A DNA stretch of 64,000 nt, taken from assembly GCA_937943575.1 (NCBI GenBank), contig CALEAV010000004.1, positions 1 through 64,000 of the forward strand, given 5' to 3'. Of the stretch, positions 45,497 through 53,476 are shown in pieces. Source of the stretch: an uncultured bacterium (GTDB lineage Bacteria > Desulfobacterota > Desulfobaccia > Desulfobaccales > 0-14-0-80-60-11). The translations under genes were made by a program, and so were the position numbers. The first letter of the stretch is position 1. Each line of letters starts with the position of its first letter. The notes beneath the pieces were generated by a model. It searched no databases. It was not told the origin of the DNA and saw only the letters and a program-made list of their open reading frames with translations.

Positions 45497-46503
45497 TGGA
45501 CAAATTCGGTTACGCCCAGAGCCAGAAATACGACACCTACGCCGCCCGGCTGCTGCCCCGGGAGGAATTCTTCACCTCGGGGCACCGCTCCTGCCAGGGT
45601 TGCGGCGAGGCCCTGGCGGTGCGCTGGGTCTGCAAGGCCATCGGCAGGGACGCCATCATCGCCCACGCCACCGGCTGCATGGAGATCGTCAGCAGCGGCA
45701 TGCCCCAGACCTCCTGGATGCACCCCTGGATCCATGTGGCCTTTGAGAACGCCGCAGCGGTGGCCTCCGGGATCGAGACGGGGCTGAAGATCCTGGCCCG
45801 CAAGGGCAAGATCCCGGAGCCCCTGCCGGCGGTGGTGGCCATGGGCGGGGACGGGGGCACCTCCGACATCGGCCTCCAGGCCCTCTCCGGGGCCATGGAG
45901 CGGGGGCACAACTTCACCTACATCTGCTGGGACAACGAAGCCTACATGAACACGGGCATCCAGCGTTCCAGCTCCACGCCCTACGGGGCCATGACCACTA
46001 CCTCGCCGCCGGGCAAGCGCAGCATCGGCCAGGCCACCTGGAAGAAGAACATGGTGGCCATCGCCGTGGCCCACGGCATCCCCTATGTGGCCACGGCCTC
46101 GCCCAGCTACGTCTTTGACCTCTACTTCAAGGTGCGCAAGGCCATTGAAACGCCGGGGCCGGCCTACATCCACGTGCTCAGCGTCTGCCCCACGGGCTGG
46201 CGCTCGGCCACGGACCTGTCCGTCCGCCTGGGCCGCCTGGCGGTGGAGACCGGGGTCTTCCCCCTCTATGAGGTGGTGAACGGCCGCTACCGGCTCACCG
46301 TGCAGCCCCCCAAGCTCAGGCCGGTGATCGATTACCTGAAGCCCCAGGGCCGCTTCCGGCACCTGAGAAAGCCGGAGCTGGACCTCATCCAGCGCCAGAC
46401 CCTGGCGGCCTATGAACTGCTTTTGGCCAAATGCCAGGCCCCCTACCCGGAATTTCCGGTCCTGACCCCCGAAGCAGACGAGACCAGCCCTGAGGGTGCA
46501 TGA
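45496..46503 (+). CDS. porB: 2-oxoacid:ferredoxin oxidoreductase, beta subunit
   Basis: 335 residues. The N-terminal Cys pair CQGCGEALAVRW, with a third Cys in HATGCMEIVSS, is of the kind that binds the proximal [4Fe-4S] cluster. The TPP/Mg motif is GGDGGTSDIGLQALSGAM, ending in CWDNEAYMNTGIQRS. It catalyses decarboxylation at the thiamine diphosphate. The longer C-terminus (YLKPQGRFRHL) is typical of PorB. It starts within TGATG after porA and its stop overlaps the nuoE-like start (GCATGATGG), tying the oxidoreductase to the next three genes. Confidence 0.95.
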   Translation: MDKFGYAQSQKYDTYAARLLPREEFFTSGHRSCQGCGEALAVRWVCKAIGRDAIIAHATGCMEIVSSGMPQTSWMHPWIHVAFENAAAVASGIETGLKILARKGKIPEPLPAVVAMGGDGGTSDIGLQALSGAMERGHNFTYICWDNEAYMNTGIQRSSSTPYGAMTTTSPPGKRSIGQATWKKNMVAIAVAHGIPYVATASPSYVFDLYFKVRKAIETPGPAYIHVLSVCPTGWRSATDLSVRLGRLAVETGVFPLYEVVNGRYRLTVQPPKLRPVIDYLKPQGRFRHLRKPELDLIQRQTLAAYELLLAKCQAPYPEFPVLTPEADETSPEGA

Positions 46504-46958
46504 TGGACGCAGCGCGACTGGAAGGCATTCTCTCCCGCTATGAGGGGGAGCCCTATGATCTCATCCCGGTGCTCCAGGAGATCCAGGACAATTACGGCTA
46601 TCTGCCCAAGGACGAGGTGAAGGAGGTGGCGAGGCGGCTGAAGGTGCCCCTGACCCAGATCTACAGCGTGGCCACCTTCTACAAGATGTTCAGCCTGGTT
46701 CCCAAGGGCAGGCACCAGGTGAAGGTCTGCCTGGGGACCACCTGCCACCTGAAGGGCGGCCCCCGCCTGGTGGATTCCCTGTGCAGCCGCCTGGGGGTGG
46801 AGGTGGGCTACACCTCCAAGGACGGCCAGTTCTCCCTGGAGACGGTGGGCTGCCTGGGGTCCTGCGCCCAGGCCCCGGTGATGATGGTGGACGACAAGTA
46901 TTATGCCCGGGTGACCGTGGACAAGGTGCCCAAGATCCTGAAACTCTACCAGTCCTAA
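46500..46958 (+). CDS. NuoE-like [2Fe-2S] thioredoxin-fold subunit
   Basis: 152 residues. Helical N-terminal part (YDLIPVLQEIQDNYGYLPKDEV) followed by the thioredoxin-like ferredoxin with four Cys: CLGTTCHLKGG, then GCLGSCAQAPVMMVDD. It matches the 24-kDa subunit of complex I and the gamma-like subunit of NAD(P)-reducing hydrogenases (HndA/HydC). It passes electrons to or from the flavin subunit encoded next. ATG codons at 46500 and 46503 are both possible. It overlaps porB. Confidence 0.93.
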   Translation: MMDAARLEGILSRYEGEPYDLIPVLQEIQDNYGYLPKDEVKEVARRLKVPLTQIYSVATFYKMFSLVPKGRHQVKVCLGTTCHLKGGPRLVDSLCSRLGVEVGYTSKDGQFSLETVGCLGSCAQAPVMMVDDKYYARVTVDKVPKILKLYQS

Positions 46959-47026
46959 GGCTGCGGTGGGCCGCCTCAGGATCCTGACGGGAGGACAGGC
47001 GGCCCCGGCAGGGAACGAGATCGCTT

Positions 47027-48880
47027 ATGCCCAAGTTTGAATCCCTCGATCATCTGAATGAATATCGGCGCCAGCTGCGGGCCAGGCGGGATCCCGCCCA
47101 GCCCCAGGTCCTGGTGTGTGCCGGCCCGGGCTGCCTGCCCCTGGGGAGCGAGGAGGTGGCCGCCGCCTTCCGGGCCCAGATGGAGGAAAGGGGCCTCAAC
47201 GGCAAGGTGGCCCTGAAGACCAGCGGCTGCCACGGCCTCTGCGCCCGGGGGGTGCGGGTCCTCATCCGGCCCCAGGAGATCGCCTACCAGAAGGTCACCC
47301 CCGGGGATGTGCCGGAGATCGTGGAGACCACCCTGGTGGGGGGCGGCGTGGTGGAGCGCCTGCTCCATGAGGAGCCCGAAACCCACGCCCGCTGCCAGCA
47401 TAAAACCGAGATCCCCTTCTACCGGGGCCAGCAGTCCCTTGTGCTGCGCAAGCTGGACGTCATCGATCCGGAGTCCCTGGACGATTACCTGGCCTTGGGG
47501 GGCTACCGCAGCCTGCGCAAGGTCTTCTTTGAGATGACCCCGGATGAGGTCATCGACGCGGTGGAGCGCTCGGGCCTCCGGGGTCGGGGGGGCGGCGGCT
47601 TCCCCACCGGCCGCAAATGGCGCATCTGCCGGGACACCGAGGAGCCCGTCAAGTTCGTCATCTGCAACGGCGACGAGGGCGACCCCGGGGCCTTCATGGA
47701 CCGGGCGGTGATGGAGGGCGACCCCCACGCGGTCATCGAGGGCATGATCATCGGGGCCTACGCCATCGGCGCCCGCCGGGGCTACATCTACGTGCGCCAC
47801 GAATACCCCCTGGCGGTGAAGCGCCTCACCCTGGCCATCCAGCAGGCGAGGGAGGCGGGATTTCTGGGGAAGAACATCCTGCGCTCCGGCTTTGACTTCG
47901 ACATTCAGATCAGCCAAGGCTCCGGGGCCTTTGTCTGCGGCGAGGAGACGGCCCTCATCGCCAGCATCGAGGGCCACATCGGCGAGCCCATGCCCCGGCC
48001 GCCCTATCCGGCCATCTCCGGGCTCTTCGGCCAGCCCACCATCATCAACAATGTGGAGACCTGGGCCAACGTGCCGGAGATCATCAACATGGGGCCGGAG
48101 TGGTTCGCGGCCATCGGCACCGAGGGCAGCAAGGGCACCAAAGTCTTCTCCCTGGTGGGGGCCATCCATCACTCCGGGCTGGTGGAAGTGCCCATGGGCA
48201 CGACGCTGCGCCAGATCGTCTTTGATCTGGGGGGCGGCATCCCCGGCGGCCGGGCCTTCAAGGCGGTGCAGACCGGCGGGCCCTCGGGGGGGTGCATCCC
48301 GGCTCAATTCCTGGATCTGCCGGTGGACTACGACAGTCTGCAGCAGGTGGGCTCCATCATGGGCTCCGGCGGCCTCATCGTCATGGATGAGACGAGCTGC
48401 ATGGTGGACGTGGCCCGCTACTTCATCGGCTTCCTCTATGAGGAGTCCTGCGGCAAGTGCACCCCCTGCCGGGAGGGCTTGAAGCAGCTCAAGAAGATCT
48501 ATGAGGACATCACCCACGGCCGGGGCGAGGAGCACCACCTCACCCTGATGGAGGACCTGTGCGCCGCTATGGCCAGTGCCTCCATCTGCGGTCTGGGGCA
48601 GAGCGCAGTGAACCCGGTGCTCTCCACCCTGAAGTTCTTCCGCCACGAATACGAGGCCCATATCCGGGACAAGAAGTGCCCCGCCCTGGTCTGCCGGCCC
48701 CTCCTCACCTACACCATCGACCCCGAGGCCTGCACCGGCTGCCTGGCCTGTGTCAGGGAGTGCCCGGTGGGGGCCATCTCCGGGGTGAAAAAGGAGGCCC
48801 AGGAGATCGACCAGGAGCTCTGCATCAAGTGCGGCCTGTGCTACGAGGTCTGCCAGTTTGATGCGGTGAGGAGGGAGTAA
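47027..48880 (+). CDS. NuoF-like NAD(P)H/FMN iron-sulfur subunit (HndC/HydB type)
   Basis: 617 residues in three parts. Residues 1-125 form a second thioredoxin-like [2Fe-2S] domain (CAGPGCLPLGSEE; TSGCHGLCARG). Residues 140-540 are the NuoF core with GRGGGGFPTGRKW (NAD/FMN binding), CNGDEGDPGAFMDR and the [4Fe-4S] motif ESCGKCTPCREG. The C-terminus carries two [4Fe-4S] clusters (CTGCLACVRECP; CIKCGLCYEVCQ). This layout belongs to the HndC/HydB group of bifurcating or NAD(P)-linked enzymes rather than complex I NuoF, which lacks the end domains. It should exchange electrons between NAD(P)H and iron-sulfur partners. Confidence 0.94.
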   Translation: MPKFESLDHLNEYRRQLRARRDPAQPQVLVCAGPGCLPLGSEEVAAAFRAQMEERGLNGKVALKTSGCHGLCARGVRVLIRPQEIAYQKVTPGDVPEIVETTLVGGGVVERLLHEEPETHARCQHKTEIPFYRGQQSLVLRKLDVIDPESLDDYLALGGYRSLRKVFFEMTPDEVIDAVERSGLRGRGGGGFPTGRKWRICRDTEEPVKFVICNGDEGDPGAFMDRAVMEGDPHAVIEGMIIGAYAIGARRGYIYVRHEYPLAVKRLTLAIQQAREAGFLGKNILRSGFDFDIQISQGSGAFVCGEETALIASIEGHIGEPMPRPPYPAISGLFGQPTIINNVETWANVPEIINMGPEWFAAIGTEGSKGTKVFSLVGAIHHSGLVEVPMGTTLRQIVFDLGGGIPGGRAFKAVQTGGPSGGCIPAQFLDLPVDYDSLQQVGSIMGSGGLIVMDETSCMVDVARYFIGFLYEESCGKCTPCREGLKQLKKIYEDITHGRGEEHHLTLMEDLCAAMASASICGLGQSAVNPVLSTLKFFRHEYEAHIRDKKCPALVCRPLLTYTIDPEACTGCLACVRECPVGAISGVKKEAQEIDQELCIKCGLCYEVCQFDAVRRE

Positions 48881-48884
48881 GGCC

Positions 48885-49643
48885 ATGCCCATGCGCAAAC
48901 TTGCCGACCAGGTCACCCCCCGGACCATCGAGGAGGTGGGTTTCTATATCAACGACACCTTTGTGCGGGCGGACACCTCCTGGACCGTGCTCCGCACCGC
49001 CCGGGAGATGGGGATTGACATCCCCACCTTGTGCTACCATCCGGACCTGCCCTCCGAGGGCCACTGCCGGCTGTGCGTGGTGGAGATCGGCGAGCCGCCC
49101 CGCACCCGCCTGGTGAACGCCTGCACCTACCCGGTGGAGGCCAACCTTAAGGTGCAGACCCACTCGGAGAAGGTGATGCACGCCCGGCGCCTGGTGCTGG
49201 AGCTCCTTCTGGCCCGGGCCCCCAAGGCCGAGATCGTCCGGGAGCTGGCCCGGGCCCACGGCGTCCATGAGACCCGCTTTCACATCGAGGACCCGGAGGA
49301 GCTGTGCATCCTCTGCGGCCTGTGCGTGCGCACCTGCCGGGAGATCGTGGGGGTGAGCGCCATCAGCATGGCCGGGCGCACCCCGGACAAGCAGGTGGCC
49401 ACCCCCTTCAAGGAGGCCTCGGAGGCCTGCATCGGCTGCGGCTCCTGCGCCTTCATCTGCCCCACCGGGGTCATCCCCTACACGGAAAAGGACGGCATCC
49501 GTACCATCTGGGGCCGGGATTTCGAGCTGGCCGCCTGCCGGGTGTGCGGCAACTACATCGAACCTCTGGCCCAGCTGGAGCATTGGGCCCGGATTACCGG
49601 CGATCCGGTGGAGACCTTTCTGGTCTGCCGGGACTGCCGCTGA
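48885..49643 (+). CDS. NuoG/HndD-like iron-sulfur subunit without hydrogenase domain
   Basis: 252 residues. A plant-type [2Fe-2S] domain has Cys 50, 61, 64 and 80 (LCYHPDLPSEGHCRLC). A His-Cys region near 93-100 may serve as in NuoG. Two [4Fe-4S] clusters follow: Cys 141/144/147/151 and 182/185/188/192. The C-terminus adds a CxxC pair twice (218/221 and 248/251), unusual for this family. It equals the N-terminal third of HndD or NuoG and lacks both the H-cluster domain and the molybdopterin-like domain. It is four bases behind the NuoF-like gene and closes the operon. Confidence 0.92.
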   Translation: MPMRKLADQVTPRTIEEVGFYINDTFVRADTSWTVLRTAREMGIDIPTLCYHPDLPSEGHCRLCVVEIGEPPRTRLVNACTYPVEANLKVQTHSEKVMHARRLVLELLLARAPKAEIVRELARAHGVHETRFHIEDPEELCILCGLCVRTCREIVGVSAISMAGRTPDKQVATPFKEASEACIGCGSCAFICPTGVIPYTEKDGIRTIWGRDFELAACRVCGNYIEPLAQLEHWARITGDPVETFLVCRDCR

Positions 49644-49656
49644 GCCTCAGGAGCCA

Positions 49657-49684
49657 CCGGGGGAGGGGTGAGAGCCTCCCCCGG
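49657..49684 (+). terminator. probable terminator of the por-nuo operon
   Basis: A perfect 10-bp stem CCGGGGGAGG/CCTCCCCCGG with an 8-base loop lies 14 bases past the last stop, followed after a few bases by CTTTTCC. The T-run is short and interrupted, so strength is moderate. Confidence 0.55.
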
Positions 49685-49973
49685 CGGGCCCCCGCTTTTC
49701 CCCTTGCCGCTTTTTCCCCCCTTTTTTGATAAAATAAAAAAAATATATCCTGCGGACGCGATGGAGCCGGGGGGCCCTCGGTCCGCAAGTCCTGTCGGCC
49801 ATCCCCCGCAGATAAGGGAGCAACCCGGTCCGGAAGCAGGCTTGTCCCATCTCCATCTCTTTGCTCAAGCATCTCTTTCCCCACGCCGATTCCTGAGCTG
49901 AGATCAGCCTGCCCTCCTGTGGTGTCGTGCCGCATCAGGCGGTGGGAGCGGACCCCTGACGGAGGTATTCACC
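49685..49973 (+). other. AT-rich stretch and structured leader before a small membrane gene
   Basis: 49722-49752 is nearly all A/T, including a TATATC-like -10, and is probably a promoter. The following 220 bases may form a structured leader: GCGGAC pairs with GTCCGC (about 49752-49797). No known riboswitch consensus could be matched and no ORF is supported. Confidence 0.35.
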
Positions 49974-50294
49974 ATGCAGAAAGCATTGTGGTTTTTTCTT
50001 TCTCTGATTTTCGGCCTGCTGCTCATCAACATCACCCTGGATCCCAGCCCTTTTTTGCCCCCGGCCAAAGAGACGGCGGCGGCTCCCCGGGACCCTGGTC
50101 AGCCCCTCACCGAGGCCGAGTATAAGCGCCTCAAGATGGCCCTGAGCTCCTTTGACCTGGCCAACGGGCTTACCCGCCAGGATTTTGAGCGCATGCCCGA
50201 GGGCCGGGAGCACGCCTTTTACTTCCTTTTGGGGGCCTTCTGGCTGGTCCTGGGGCTGAAGACCCTGGGGAAGCCCAAGCGACTGGACGACTAA
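49974..50294 (+). CDS. small membrane protein, unknown function
   Basis: 106 residues. An N-terminal hydrophobic helix (about 4-20, LWFFLSLIFGLLLINI), a charged periplasmic or cytoplasmic middle (LTEAEYKRLKMALSSFDLANGL), and a second hydrophobic helix near the C-terminus (AFYFLLGAFWLVLGLKTL). The middle resembles no named domain. A CGGAGG lies upstream of the ATG. It lies between the por-nuo operon and the secreted-protein/mtaB pair. Codon use is like the neighbours. Confidence 0.7.
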   Translation: MQKALWFFLSLIFGLLLINITLDPSPFLPPAKETAAAPRDPGQPLTEAEYKRLKMALSSFDLANGLTRQDFERMPEGREHAFYFLLGAFWLVLGLKTLGKPKRLDD

Positions 50295-50428
50295 CGCCGG
50301 CGCCGCCTCCACGGTCAGAAAAGGGGAGGGGAAGGGACGGCTGGGATAGGCCTCGGCCGCGACCCAGGGTTTCCGGGGGGCCCCTGCCCGTGCCCTTTTG
50401 AACCCAATTCTTCCCGAAGGAGGCCCGC

Positions 50429-50728
50429 ATGCGCCGTTTTTGGCTGGCCATGATCTGTGTCGGCTTCTTAACCCTTTCCTTGTCCGGACTCCCGGCGCTG
50501 GCCAGGGATCTCACCGGCCGGCTGGAGGCCGTGCCTCCGGGGGGCGTCGGCCCCTGGGTGGTGAGCGGCGTCCCGGTGGAAGTGACCCCGGCCACGAAAA
50601 TCAAGGTAAAGGGCCCCCTGTCCCCGGGCCGCCCTATCCGCATCAAGGGCTACTACGCCCCGGACGGCCGCTTTGTGGCCACGGAGATCAGGGCGAAAAA
50701 GGCCAAAAAAGGCAAACGGCACTGGTGA
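50429..50728 (+). CDS. small secreted protein (DUF5666-like OB fold)
   Basis: 99 residues. A signal peptide (about 1-25, WLAMICVGFLTLSLSGLPALA) precedes RDLTGRLEAVPPGGVGPWVV. The mature part is short strands ending GYYAPDGRFVATEIRAKKAKKG, like the DUF5666 beta-barrel repeats in periplasmic proteins. The Lys-rich C-terminus is notable. AAGGAGG stands seven bases before the ATG. Its stop overlaps the mtaB GTG start (GTGA), coupling an exported protein to a tRNA-modifying enzyme. Confidence 0.75.
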   Translation: MRRFWLAMICVGFLTLSLSGLPALARDLTGRLEAVPPGGVGPWVVSGVPVEVTPATKIKVKGPLSPGRPIRIKGYYAPDGRFVATEIRAKKAKKGKRHW

Positions 50729-52029
50729 AGAGCCCAAATTACCGCATCGTCACCTTCGGCTGCAAGGTGAACCAGCATGACAGCGCCGCCCTGGCCGAGA
50801 CCCTGGAGGCCCGGGGCTGGCAGCCGGCGGTGGGAACCTCCCCGGAGCTGATCCTGGTGAACACCTGCACCGTCACCGCCCGGGCCGACCAGGAGGCGCG
50901 CCAGGTCATCCGGCGCCTGCATCGGGAGCACCCCCGGGCGGCGCTTCTCGTCACCGGCTGTTATCCCCAGCGGGCCCCGGCCGAGGTGGCGGCCCTCCCC
51001 GGTGTCCGGGGGGTCTGCGGCAATCAGGAAAAGGGCCGGCTGGACGAGGTCCTGGCGGCGCTGGAGGACGGCGGCAGCTTCCTGGGGGTGGGGGAGTTTT
51101 CTCCTGGGGCCGGTTTTGCGGCTTTTGTGCCCCGGCGGTTTCCCGGGCATACCCGGGCGTTTCTCAAGATTCAGGAGGGCTGCAGCCATGGCTGTGCCTA
51201 CTGCATCGTGCCCCGGGTCCGGGGCGGGAGCCGCAGCCTGCCACCCGCCGGGGTGGAGGCCGCTTTGATGGAGCTGGCCGCGGCCGGGTTTGCGGAGGTG
51301 GTCCTCACCGGCATCGACCTGGGGCAGTACGGCCGGGACCTGACCCCGAAAGCAAGCCTGGCCGGCCTGCTGCGGCGGCTGGCTGGGCGGGTCTTTCCTT
51401 TTCGCCTGCGCCTGAGCTCCCTGGAGCCCCAGGAGGTGAGTGAGGAGCTGATAGACGCCTTGGCGGCCCTGCCGGAGGTGTGCCCCCACTTCCATCTGCC
51501 CCTGCAAAGCGGCTCGGCCCGGGTGCTGGCCGCCATGGGCCGGCCGTATACACCGGAGCGCTTCCGGGACCTGGCCCGGGAGCTTCTGGCCCGCTTCCCG
51601 GACGCCGCCCTGGGGCTGGATGTGCTGGTAGGCTTCCCCGGGGAGGGCCCGGAGGACGTCGCTGCCACCTATGAGCTGGTGGCGTCCCTGCCCGTGGCCT
51701 ATCTCCACGTCTTTCCCTTTTCACCCCGCCCCGGCACGCCGGCGGCGGGGCTGCCGCCCCTGCCTGCCCCGGAGGTGCGGCGCCGGGCGGCGTGGCTGCG
51801 GGAGCTGGGGCGCCACAAACGGGCCGCCTTCTATCAGGCCCAGGTGGGGAAGGTGGGGGAGGTGCTGGTGGAGCGGCCTGCCCCCCGTCCGGGGTGGCTG
51901 GCGGGCTTAAGCCGCAATTATCTCCGGGTTCTCCTCCCCGGGCCCCCGGACTGGGTCAACCGGCGGCTGACGGTGCGCCTTCTCAGGGTGGCGGGGGAGC
52001 TCCTGGAGGGCGAGGTTTTGGAGGCCTGA
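50725..52029 (+). CDS. mtaB: tRNA N6-threonylcarbamoyladenosine methylthiotransferase MtaB
   Basis: 434 residues. An N-terminal UPF0004 domain has Cys in FGCKVNQHDS, NTCTVTARADQEARQ and TGCYPQRAP, binding an auxiliary [4Fe-4S] cluster. The radical-SAM motif is CSHGCAYC. HFHLPLQSGSARVLAAMGR and the C-terminal TRAM-like domain (about 370-430) follow. It adds a methylthio group to t6A37 in tRNA. The GTG at 50725, overlapping the previous stop, gives the family N-terminus. FGCKVNQ is typical of MtaB rather than MiaB or RimO. Confidence 0.93.
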   Translation: MKSPNYRIVTFGCKVNQHDSAALAETLEARGWQPAVGTSPELILVNTCTVTARADQEARQVIRRLHREHPRAALLVTGCYPQRAPAEVAALPGVRGVCGNQEKGRLDEVLAALEDGGSFLGVGEFSPGAGFAAFVPRRFPGHTRAFLKIQEGCSHGCAYCIVPRVRGGSRSLPPAGVEAALMELAAAGFAEVVLTGIDLGQYGRDLTPKASLAGLLRRLAGRVFPFRLRLSSLEPQEVSEELIDALAALPEVCPHFHLPLQSGSARVLAAMGRPYTPERFRDLARELLARFPDAALGLDVLVGFPGEGPEDVAATYELVASLPVAYLHVFPFSPRPGTPAAGLPPLPAPEVRRRAAWLRELGRHKRAAFYQAQVGKVGEVLVERPAPRPGWLAGLSRNYLRVLLPGPPDWVNRRLTVRLLRVAGELLEGEVLEA

Positions 52030-52120
52030 GGGGCAGGGGAAGGGGAGGAAAATTTCTGCAGTGAGGGCCTGGCAGCGCCCCGGCATGGACCGCCACCAGG
52101 CCCCGGACATGCTGCCCCGC

Positions 52121-52142
52121 AAAAAAGGCCCCCCTGGGGGCC
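52121..52142 (-). terminator. Rho-independent terminator of lpxC
   Basis: Read on the minus strand: GGCCCCC-A-GGGGGGCC, effectively a 6-bp stem with a 4-base loop, followed by six T. It lies 24 bases past the lpxC stop. Confidence 0.8.
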
Positions 52143-52165
52143 TCTTGTTTGGCACCGTCCGGGCC

Positions 52166-53083
52166 TCAGGCCGGGGCGCCCTGGAAGGCGGGCATGGCCG
52201 CCAGGGGCCGGCGAAACTCCCGGTTGTGGGTGGCGGGCACCCACAGCCGCCAGGCCTGGCGCTGCTCCATGAGGTGGCGGATGAAGCGCAGGTGAAAGTC
52301 GTGGCTGCCCCGGCTCACCTCCACCCGGCCCACCAGAGGCAGCCCCAGCAGGGCCAGATCGCCCACGGCATCCAGGATCTTGTGGCGCACGAACTCTTCG
52401 GGGAACCGCAGGCCCCCGGGGTTCAGCAGGCCCTCATCATCCAGGACCAGGGCGTTGTCCAGGGAGCCGCCCAGGGCCAGACCCTGGGACTGCAGGTACT
52501 GGACCTCTTTCAGGAAGCCGAAGGTGCGGGCCGGGGCGATCTCCCGGCGGAAGGTGTCGCTGGCCAGGGAGACGGAATAACGCTGCCGTCGGATGAGGGG
52601 GTGGGGAAAATCGATGCTGTAGGTGATGCTGAAGCGCCCGGGGCTGACCCGCATCCAGGAGCCGTTTTCCCTCAGTTCCACCGGCCGCTGCACCATGAGG
52701 TAGGTGCGGGGCCAGGGGAGGGAGCGGAGCCCGGCCTCCAGGATGAGTTCGGTGAAGGGCAGGGCGCTGCCGTCCAAGATAGGGAGCTCCGGCCCCTCCA
52801 CCTGCACCAGGGCGTTGTCCACCCCCACCCCGTGCAGGGCGGCCAGGAGGTGCTCCACGGTGCTGAAGACCGCCTCGCCCTCCCCCAGGGTGGTGGCCCG
52901 GGCGGTGGAGAGCACCCGGCTGTAGTGGGCCGGCACCTGGGGCCGGCCGGGCAGGTCCTCCCGGACGAAGCGGATGCCGGTGTTGGCGGCCGCCGGAAAG
53001 ACGGTGAGGGTTACCGGTGCACCGCGATGCAGGCCGATGCCGCTCACGGTCACCGGCCGGGCCAAGGTCTTTTGCCACATCAT
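52166..53083 (-). CDS. lpxC: UDP-3-O-acyl-N-acetylglucosamine deacetylase
   Basis: 305 residues. The zinc ligands are His in STVEHLLAALHGVGVDN and His/Asp in RHKILDAVGDLALLG. The catalytic His is in RGSHDFHLRFI. The N-terminus KTLARPVTVSGIGLHRG is typical. LpxC performs the first committed step of lipid A synthesis on the cytoplasmic face, so the cell makes LPS. ATG at 53083 or 53080; GGGGGGA stands upstream. Paired palindromes lie 130 bases upstream and may regulate it. Its terminator follows. Confidence 0.95.
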   Translation of the reverse strand: MMWQKTLARPVTVSGIGLHRGAPVTLTVFPAAANTGIRFVREDLPGRPQVPAHYSRVLSTARATTLGEGEAVFSTVEHLLAALHGVGVDNALVQVEGPELPILDGSALPFTELILEAGLRSLPWPRTYLMVQRPVELRENGSWMRVSPGRFSITYSIDFPHPLIRRQRYSVSLASDTFRREIAPARTFGFLKEVQYLQSQGLALGGSLDNALVLDDEGLLNPGGLRFPEEFVRHKILDAVGDLALLGLPLVGRVEVSRGSHDFHLRFIRHLMEQRQAWRLWVPATHNREFRRPLAAMPAFQGAPA

Positions 53084-53212
53084 GTCAGTCCCCCCGTCTC
53101 GGGCAGGTGCAAGGGCCATACCAGGGATCCACGGCCAAATCATCATATAAGTCACTGATAATATTGATATTTTAAATTTGTTTATCTGAGGGTCGCTTTT
53201 ATTCCGCCAAGG

Positions 53213-53277
53213 TGTGGCAAAAATCCCACACTAAAGAAGTTTTTGTGGCAGAAATCCCACAAAATGGAAGTGTGGCT
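53213..53277. repeat. two 18-bp palindromic repeats plus a half-site upstream of lpxC
   Basis: TGTGGCAAAAATCCCACA (53214-53231) and TGTGGCAGAAATCCCACA (53245-53262) differ by one base. Each is an inverted repeat (TGTGG/CCACA; arms extend to 8 bp in the second). They are 31 bases apart, three helix turns. A half-site TGTGGC follows at 53272-53277. The surrounding 53150-53290 is AT-rich. It looks like a tandem operator for a dimeric regulator. The rest of 53084-53476 holds no gene. Confidence 0.6.
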
Positions 53278-53476
53278 TAAGTGATGTCGGAGAAGAGACC
53301 ACGGTGGGGGTGCCGCCGCTGCTCCCCCTTTCTGGGGCGAGGGACGGGGGTCCGGGAGAAAGGTCAGGAGGGGTCGACCCCCGGCCCTTCTCCCGGAGAG
53401 GTGGGGAAACGACTTCAGAGGGGCAGCGGCGACAATCCCAGACACCGGGCGGCCGGGGGGGGAGGCGCCTCACGCC

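Noticed and set aside
53214-53262. CRISPR-like repeat
   Set aside because: Only two palindromic copies with a 13-base gap. That is too short and too few for an array, and no cas genes are present.
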